Shown here piece by piece: positions 58,890-64,000 of a stretch of 64,000 nucleotides of DNA. The notes under the pieces are model-generated. The model saw only the letters and a list, made by a program, of their open reading frames with translations. It did no database searches and had not been told where the DNA came from. Source of the DNA: Arthrobacter sp. HY1533 (GTDB lineage: Bacteria > Actinomycetota > Actinomycetes > Actinomycetales > Micrococcaceae); assembly GCF_027568515.1 (NCBI RefSeq), contig NZ_JANKZF010000016.1, positions 1 through 64,000 on the forward strand. Direction: 5' to 3'. The position numbers were made by a program, and so were the translations under genes. The number at the start of each line of letters is the position of its first letter. Within the stretch, counting starts at the first letter, position 1.

Positions 58890-59862
58890 CTTTTACGTTC
58901 TGTCCATCCACCGTCACGGGCTCGCGGCCTGCTTCCGGGGACACTACTGAGCCTATCCCAATGAAGCCTTCCGGGAGTGTTGCGCCCGCCGGGAATGTGG
59001 ATAACAGGCCGTGGTCCTCCCCGCCTGTGAGCACCCATTCCAGCGGATTTTTGCCCAGCGCCGCGGCGGTGTCCCCCAGCTTGGCAGCCAGCCCCGCCAG
59101 GACCGCGCCGTCCAGGTCAAGGCCCGCACCGCTGGCCCCGGCAATGCGGGTGGCGTCGCGCAGCAGGCCGTCGGAAATGTCCATCATGGATGTTGCGCCG
59201 GCCTTGGCTGCGGCGGGCCCGGCAGCCAGCGGCGGCTCGGGCCGTGCGAACAGTGCCGCGGCGGCGGCCATGGCGGGGGTCTGTGCAGCGGGGACAATGG
59301 AGCTCTCCTGCACGGCCCAGCCGGCGGCAGAAACCCCAACGTTCCCGCAGACAGCCACCTGGTCGCCCACGCGGGCGCCGCTGCGCAGCACGGGGTCCAG
59401 GCCCTCGAGGGAACCGGTGACGGCCACCGTGACAACAATTTCACTGCCGCCGGACAGGTCCCCGCCGGCGATCGAGCACTGGGGCGCACCGAGCGCAACT
59501 GTTGCCGCGCTCAGGCCCTCGGCGAACTCCTCAACCCAGCGCACCGGCGTCGTGCCCGGCAGGGTGAGGCTGACAACCATGGCGGTGGCGACGGCGCCCA
59601 TGGCATTGATGTCGCTGAGGTTCTGTGCGGCTGCCTTCCAGCCCACGTCATGGCCGGAGGATGCGGTGCCGTTGGGCCAGAGAAGGCGGAAGTCGCGGTC
59701 CTGCACCTGGGTGTCGATCGAGATGACGGTGCGGGAGTCGGGTGCGGCGATGATGGCGGCGTCGTCCCCGGGGCCCAGGAGTGTGGTGGTGCCGGCGTTC
59801 AGGCGCGGGAAAATCCGTGCCAGGAGCTCGGATTCGGAGAGTTGGGCCACGGTGAGGGTCAT
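58846..59862 (-). CDS. thiL: Thiamine-monophosphate kinase
   Basis: A 338-residue kinase making thiamine diphosphate from TMP. It has GPGDDAAIIAAPDSR, DINAMGAVATAMVVSL, CSIAGGDLSGGSEIVV and DISDGLLRDATRI, all diagnostic. It overlaps the DAK2 gene, and together with recG and rsmD forms a housekeeping run on the minus strand. Confidence 0.96.
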   Translation of the reverse strand: MTLTVAQLSESELLARIFPRLNAGTTTLLGPGDDAAIIAAPDSRTVISIDTQVQDRDFRLLWPNGTASSGHDVGWKAAAQNLSDINAMGAVATAMVVSLTLPGTTPVRWVEEFAEGLSAATVALGAPQCSIAGGDLSGGSEIVVTVAVTGSLEGLDPVLRSGARVGDQVAVCGNVGVSAAGWAVQESSIVPAAQTPAMAAAAALFARPEPPLAAGPAAAKAGATSMMDISDGLLRDATRIAGASGAGLDLDGAVLAGLAAKLGDTAAALGKNPLEWVLTGGEDHGLLSTFPAGATLPEGFIGIGSVVSPEAGREPVTVDGQNVKGALEGALGWDHFAV

Positions 59863-59918
59863 GCTTCAACCGTAGCGGAGGCGTGCGACATTGCTGGTGC
59901 CGGGCGGCCTGGACTGCA

Positions 59919-60713
59919 TCAGGCGAGAGCGCGCAGGAACGCCACGGTGTCCGCGGCCACCCGGTCCGGGCATTCCCAGAGGACCAGGTGCCCCACGCCG
60001 TCGTAGACCTTCAGCACTGCGCCGTCGAGCTTCTCCAGCAGGGCGTCCTGCTGCGAGCGCGGTAGGACGTTGTCCGCGCCGCCCCAAAGGACCAGGGTGG
60101 GCGCCCCGATGGACCCCGCCTCCGTGGGCGGGATGGCGGCACACAGCCCGGCCATGATGTTTTTCCAGGCGTGCGCCGGCATGGCGGTCCCGTCCCGCAC
60201 CCGGTCCTCGAGAAACCACTGCGGGATGTGGTGCAGCAAGGGAAACCAGGCGAGCGATGCCCTGACCCAGTCCTCCGAAATGGGGTCGGCCAGGGCCTCG
60301 ACTTCTGCCGCCATGCCGGGCCTGCCGTTGAGGGTCTGCGGTGCACCGACCAGGACAAGTCCCGCCACCATCCCGGGGTGCATGACGGCCAGCTGCTGCG
60401 CCACATAGCCGCCGCTGGAGGAACCCAGGACAAAGGCGCGCGGCACGCCGAGGGCGGAAAGGATGGCTGCGGCGTCTTCGGCCTGCCCGGCCAGCGAATA
60501 TCCGCCGTCGGGCTTGTCTGCCCCGCCCTGCCCGCGCAGGTCCGGCGCAAGGATGCGGAAACCGCGCAACAGGGGCACCAGGCGGTCAAAGCTGCGGCCG
60601 GACTCACCCCACGCGTGCAGCAGCAACAGTGGCGGAGCACCGGGGTCGCCCACCTCGAGGCACGGGACGGTGATACCGGTCCCCAGCTCCAGCCTCCTGA
60701 CAGCGGATTCCAT
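59919..60713 (-). CDS. Alpha/beta hydrolase
   Basis: A 264-residue serine hydrolase. PPLLLLHAWGESGRSFDRL gives the oxyanion-hole HxxG-like region, VLGSSSGGYVAQQLA the nucleophile Ser elbow (GSSSGG), and the catalytic His is in GVGHLVLWECPDR. Substrate unknown; the short lid region suggests an esterase or enol-lactone hydrolase. It stands apart, with a 56-base divergent gap to the next plus-strand gene. Confidence 0.85.
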   Translation of the reverse strand: MESAVRRLELGTGITVPCLEVGDPGAPPLLLLHAWGESGRSFDRLVPLLRGFRILAPDLRGQGGADKPDGGYSLAGQAEDAAAILSALGVPRAFVLGSSSGGYVAQQLAVMHPGMVAGLVLVGAPQTLNGRPGMAAEVEALADPISEDWVRASLAWFPLLHHIPQWFLEDRVRDGTAMPAHAWKNIMAGLCAAIPPTEAGSIGAPTLVLWGGADNVLPRSQQDALLEKLDGAVLKVYDGVGHLVLWECPDRVAADTVAFLRALA

Positions 60714-60770
60714 GCAAACAGGCTACGCCTGCGGCCTGCCGGGCGCCCGCGGCGGTGCTAGTCTCCCAGC

Positions 60771-61136
60771 ATGACGAGTTCACCGCGCCGCTACACCATG
60801 AACCACAGCTGGGTGTGGGGGCCTGACAACCCCCTGCTGGAGAAGGCGGCAAGCCTGGAAATGGAGCTCAGCGGCGCAGACGAGTCACAGCTTGGGCCGC
60901 TGCTGGACGGGTGGCTGGCAGGGCTCAGTCTCGACCCCGACACCGGCCACTACTTCTGGGGCGGCTGGAGCGTGGAGGTGGTGGCCCGGGGCGGCGGATC
61001 GGCGTCTATGGTGTTCACCTCCGGCGGGCAGGACGTGGCCGAGTCCCTGGAACACGGCGTCGACACTTTCTTTGAACAAGTACTTGAGCCGCTCTCAATG
61101 GGCAGGGTGGAGTGGACCGAACTGCCGCTGCGCTGA
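60771..61136 (+). CDS. Hypothetical protein, 121 residues
   Basis: Not recognised. It opens with MTSSPRRYTMNHSWVWGP and continues through an acidic helical stretch to a beta-rich end (WGGWSVEVVARGGGSASMVF). No signal peptide or membrane helix. It is single and followed 64 bases later by a GNAT gene on the same strand, so the two may be co-transcribed. Confidence 0.65.
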   Translation: MTSSPRRYTMNHSWVWGPDNPLLEKAASLEMELSGADESQLGPLLDGWLAGLSLDPDTGHYFWGGWSVEVVARGGGSASMVFTSGGQDVAESLEHGVDTFFEQVLEPLSMGRVEWTELPLR

Positions 61137-61200
61137 ACACAGCGGCGACGGTGGCGCGGGTCACTTGCCCCGGGCGTCCGTGCCTGACAGGCTGAACCCA

Positions 61201-61989
61201 ATGACTATCAAAGAGCGCTACCTGCAGGCCTACGACGAACAACTCCGCACCGAGGCTGAAACGCCCAGTGCGCTCAGCGTGACACTGCTGGGTCCCCTGC
61301 GCCTGGCCACGTTTGCCGGCGGGCTCGGCTTCATCACCTACCGGGACCTGGGCGGCGCCCAGGCCGCGGACATGCCAGCCCTGGTGTCCGGCGCCCTGGA
61401 GCACTACCGGGCCGATCCCGGGATCGAAAAGGTTGAGTGGAAGGTCCGCCTGCACGACGACTCCCCCGGTCTGCCGGAGGCCCTGGTGGCGCACGGCTTT
61501 TCCGCTGAGGAGGCCGAATCCATCATGGTGGGACCGTTGGAGGGCCTGTGCGCCGATGTTCCCGAGCCCGACGGCGTGGTGCTGAGAAAGGTCACCTCCG
61601 ACGCCGATGTGCGGGCCATGAGCGCCATGGCCGATGAAGCCTTCGGCGAGGCAGTCGACATGCGCCAGGCCGATGCCCTGATCGCCAGGCTTGCCCGCAA
61701 CGACGGCATGGAACTCTGGGTGGCCGAGATTGACGGACAAATGGTCAGTTGCGGACGGCTCGAACCCGTCCCGGACTCCGACTTTGCCGGCATCTGGGGC
61801 GGCGCCACTCTGGAGGCCTTCCGGGGCCGCGGCATCTACCGCGCCCTGACCGCCGCCCGGGCCCGCTCCGCCATGGCCCAGGGCAAGACGCTGGTCCACA
61901 GCGATTCGTCCGAATTTTCACGCCCGATCCTGGAACGCTCGGGCCTGCTGAAGGTCTCCACCACCGTCCCGTACTTCTGGCGCCGCTAA
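61201..61989 (+). CDS. GNAT family N-acetyltransferase
   Basis: A 262-residue GNAT protein with a longer N-terminal half than usual. The acetyl-CoA segment WGGATLEAFRGRGIYRALTAARAR (RGRGIY) and the closing strand HSDSSEFSRPILERSGL are typical. Substrate unknown. ATG 61201 is used because upstream frame is antisense to nothing conserved. Ends just before a strong bidirectional hairpin. Confidence 0.85.
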   Translation: MTIKERYLQAYDEQLRTEAETPSALSVTLLGPLRLATFAGGLGFITYRDLGGAQAADMPALVSGALEHYRADPGIEKVEWKVRLHDDSPGLPEALVAHGFSAEEAESIMVGPLEGLCADVPEPDGVVLRKVTSDADVRAMSAMADEAFGEAVDMRQADALIARLARNDGMELWVAEIDGQMVSCGRLEPVPDSDFAGIWGGATLEAFRGRGIYRALTAARARSAMAQGKTLVHSDSSEFSRPILERSGLLKVSTTVPYFWRR

Positions 61990-62007
61990 ACCACTACGCC
62001 GGCCTGG

Positions 62008-62070
62008 CCGTGACGTCGCATTCGTTGCCCTCCACATCGCCTCAGGTGGGCAACGAATGCGACGTCACGG
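62008..62070. terminator. Bidirectional hairpin between GNAT and the FAD oxidoreductase
   Basis: Perfect 23-bp arms (62008-62030 and 62048-62070) with a 17-base loop lie between convergent genes. The arm begins with the palindrome-like GTGACGTCGCATTCGTTGCC. Right arm ends one base before the FAD oxidoreductase stop. Confidence 0.85.
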
Positions 62071-62071
62071 A

Positions 62072-63550
62072 CTAGGACCCCTCTGTTGCCAATTCCTTGA
62101 AACCGTGGAGGGTGCCCGTGGCGAAGCCGATGGTCACCGGTTCCGGGGTGCCGCAGCAGCCGGACTCTGCAACGGGAGCAGGCTCCGCACCGCAGCCGGT
62201 GGGTTCGGGCTCCGCGCCGCAGCCGCCTGCCGCAGAGGCCGGGGCTGCAGCCGGGGCGTCGCAGGAACCGGCAAGGTCGGTGGAACAGACACCGGTTTCG
62301 GGCAGCTCCAGCTCAACAGCATCTGCCGCCGCGCGGTCCCCGGCCAACGCCGCTGCGATGGAGCGAACCTGCTCGTAGCCCGTGGCCATCAAGAACGTGG
62401 GTGCACGGCCGTAGCTCTTCATGCCCACAATGTAGAAACCTTGTTCCGGGTGGGCCAGGACGCGTTCGCCGTGGGCCTCCACTGTTCCGCAACTGTGGAA
62501 CTCGGGGTCGATCAATGGCCCCAGTGCCCGCGGTGCCTCAACGTCGGGGTCCAGGCCCAGGCGCAGTTCGGCCAGGGGCGCCAGGTCGGGGCGGAAGCCC
62601 GTTGCCGGCACCACGAGATCTGCGGCCAGGCTGCGCCCGTCGGCAAGGTTCAACAGCAGCTGCTCGCCCTGTTCCATGGAGGCAACGGCAACGTTTTCGA
62701 CAATCGTGATGTCGCCGTTTTCCACGAGCCGGCGCAGGCTGGAGCCCAGTTGCCCGCGGGCCGGGAGCTCGTCCGCGGCACCTCCGCCATACAACCGGAC
62801 CGGGTTGGCAGTGCCGCGTAGTCCCCACAGCACGGTTGTGCCAGGTTCCTGCTGGCGCAGCCGGCCCAGGCTGATCAGGGTGTTTGCGGCCGAGTGCCCG
62901 GCGCCAAGCACCAAGACGGTCTTCCCGGCAAAGCGCTCGCGTTCGGCGCCCAGGACATCGGGCAGGGGTGAGGTAACCACACCGGCTGCCCGGGCCTCGG
63001 ACTCACCGATGGCCTCGATGCCTGAGCGGCCCACGGGGTTGGGGGTGTTCCACGTTCCCGAGGCGTCGATGACGGCCCGGGCAACCATGTCCCGGGGACC
63101 CGCGGCGGTGTCGGCCCGCACCAGGAACAACGACTCGCCTCGCCCAGCGGTGCGGGTCTTGTCCACCCCGGCCCCGTCTTCGTCGATTCGGCTGACATTG
63201 GTGACGTGGTGGCCGTAGCTGATCCTGCCTGCGAGCGCAGGGTGGGCAGCGAGCGGCTCAAGGTACTCATCGACCATTTCTGCACCCGTGGGCAGGCGGG
63301 TTTCGCGCGGTGCCTGCCAGCCGCCGTCGTACCCGGGAACACGGGTCTCCAGCAGGCGGCGGGCCGCGGCGTCGATGTTGTAGCGCCACGTGGAGAACAG
63401 CTTGATGTGGCCCCACTCGCCCATGGCGGCGCCGGCACTGTCGCCTGCTTCGAGGATGCGGACGTCCTGCCCTCGCTCGATGAGCTGGGCGGCGGCTGCC
63501 AGGCCAATGGGTCCGGCGCCGATGATGATTACGGGGTGTTGGGAATTCAT
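62072..63550 (-). CDS. FAD-dependent oxidoreductase of an arsenic locus, Cys-rich tail
   Basis: A 492-residue flavoprotein. N-terminal FAD motif VIIIGAGPIGLAAAAQL, then GHIKLFSTWRYNIDAAARRLLE, a second NADPH Rossmann loop VLVLGAGHSAANTLISLG and VVPATGFRPDLAPL, as in thioredoxin reductase-like or ArsO-type proteins. The last about 65 residues are low in complexity and carry at least seven Cys: SCDAP, GGCGAEP, TGCGAEP and SGCCGTP. It begins 31 bases after the arsC stop, on the same strand, with GGAG upstream of ATG 63550. A role in arsenic chemistry is inferred from position and Cys content. Confidence 0.85.
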   Translation of the reverse strand: MNSQHPVIIIGAGPIGLAAAAQLIERGQDVRILEAGDSAGAAMGEWGHIKLFSTWRYNIDAAARRLLETRVPGYDGGWQAPRETRLPTGAEMVDEYLEPLAAHPALAGRISYGHHVTNVSRIDEDGAGVDKTRTAGRGESLFLVRADTAAGPRDMVARAVIDASGTWNTPNPVGRSGIEAIGESEARAAGVVTSPLPDVLGAERERFAGKTVLVLGAGHSAANTLISLGRLRQQEPGTTVLWGLRGTANPVRLYGGGAADELPARGQLGSSLRRLVENGDITIVENVAVASMEQGEQLLLNLADGRSLAADLVVPATGFRPDLAPLAELRLGLDPDVEAPRALGPLIDPEFHSCGTVEAHGERVLAHPEQGFYIVGMKSYGRAPTFLMATGYEQVRSIAAALAGDRAAADAVELELPETGVCSTDLAGSCDAPAAAPASAAGGCGAEPEPTGCGAEPAPVAESGCCGTPEPVTIGFATGTLHGFKELATEGS

Positions 63551-63581
63551 GGTGTTGCAGCTCCTGGTGTGGATGGAAGTG

Positions 63582-63995
63582 TTACGCGGCGCCTGGCAGC
63601 AGTTCGGAGATGAGCGTTTCGATGCGGGCACGGATCTCGTCGCGGATGGGCCGTACAGCCTCCACGCCCTGGCCGGCCGGATCCGCCAGTTCCCAGTCCT
63701 CGTAGCGCTTGCCGGGGAAGATCGGGCAGGTGTCGCCGCAGCCCATGGTGATGACGACGTCGGATTCCTGGACGGCCGCCGTCGTGAGGATCTTCGGGAC
63801 CTCGGCTGACATGTCGATGCCCACCTCCGCCATGGCGGCCACGGCAGCGGGGTTCACGGAGTCGGCGGGGGCGGATCCGGCGGAGCGGACTTCGATCTGT
63901 CCGGCCGAGAGGTTGCCCAGGAAGGCGGCTGCCATTTGCGAGCGCCCGGCGTTGTGGACACAGACGAACAGGACGGAGGGCTTGGGGTTGCTCAT
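63582..63995 (-). CDS. arsC: Arsenate reductase (low-molecular-weight phosphatase fold)
   Basis: A 137-residue ArsC reducing arsenate to arsenite for export. P-loop CVHNAGRS gives Cys12 and Arg18; Cys86 and Cys90 in MGCGDTCP are the shuttle residues, and PGKRYEDW is diagnostic of this type. In actinobacteria the partner is thioredoxin or mycothiol/mycoredoxin. The gene is complete and ends 5 bases before the window edge on its start side; upstream genes (arsR, arsB) would be outside. Confidence 0.95.
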   Translation of the reverse strand: MSNPKPSVLFVCVHNAGRSQMAAAFLGNLSAGQIEVRSAGSAPADSVNPAAVAAMAEVGIDMSAEVPKILTTAAVQESDVVITMGCGDTCPIFPGKRYEDWELADPAGQGVEAVRPIRDEIRARIETLISELLPGAA

Positions 63996-64000
63996 GCGGA

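Overview
The window is a high-GC actinobacterial chromosome segment. It most resembles the Arthrobacter group of the Micrococcaceae. Four things point there: the housekeeping order ftsY-smc-mutM-rnc-rpmF-DUF177-coaD-rsmD-recG-DAK2-thiL, a GlnR-type operator in front of amt-glnK, a fused OleBC protein of the kind known in Micrococcus, and families of long perfect intergenic hairpins. No rRNA, tRNA, CRISPR array, transposase or integrase was seen.

Layout. 0.1-3.3 kb: glnK-amt (ammonium uptake and nitrogen sensing) and ftsY, all on the minus strand. 3.4-10.0 kb: a very large secreted, sortase-anchored GH27 alpha-galactosidase and an MFS exporter. 10.05-24.2 kb: an island of four luciferase-like flavin monooxygenases (LLM), two flavin reductases, a polar-amino-acid-type ABC importer with two related lipoprotein binding proteins, a DUF1684 protein, an FAD/NAD(P)-binding protein and a GNAT acetyltransferase. 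Its gene content recalls the Bacillus yxe and ytm loci for thioether amino acids, so I infer uptake and oxidative breakdown of an organosulfur amino acid. 24.3-28.0 kb: smc. 28.2-33.0 kb: oleA-oleBC-oleD for head-to-head long-chain olefin hydrocarbons. 33.05-40.4 kb: a minus-strand module of two subtilisin-fold peptidases without signal peptides, an ECF-like sigma factor, an unrecognised 157-residue protein and a TPR-CHAT (caspase-like) protein. 40.5-46.4 kb: a GntR-controlled operon (ABC importer, GntR, BtpA-like, AllA-like, PfkB kinase). 46.4-49.9 kb: mutM-rnc-rpmF-DUF177-coaD. 50.1-54.8 kb: aminotransferase, spermidine-synthase-like protein, Gfo/Idh/MocA oxidoreductase, NfeD-flotillin pair. 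55.0-59.9 kb: rsmD-recG-DAK2-thiL. 59.9-64.0 kb: a hydrolase, a small unknown protein, a GNAT protein, and an arsenic pair (an FAD oxidoreductase with a Cys-rich tail, and arsC).

Most interesting observation. The peptidase/sigma/CHAT module carries the same two-block element, TGTATCA-N16-CTCCTA, at exactly equal spacing upstream of both peptidase genes. The first peptidase operon encodes the sigma factor itself. This suggests one self-controlled regulon in which a dedicated sigma factor switches on two intracellular subtilases and a caspase-like protease: a candidate protease-cascade stress, defence or cell-fate system.

Most operons are translationally coupled by ATGA or GTGA overlaps, which fixed many start codons. 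Four starts are TTG or GTG and rest on overlaps or ribosome binding sites. Functions are read from motifs and family knowledge only; no database search was possible.
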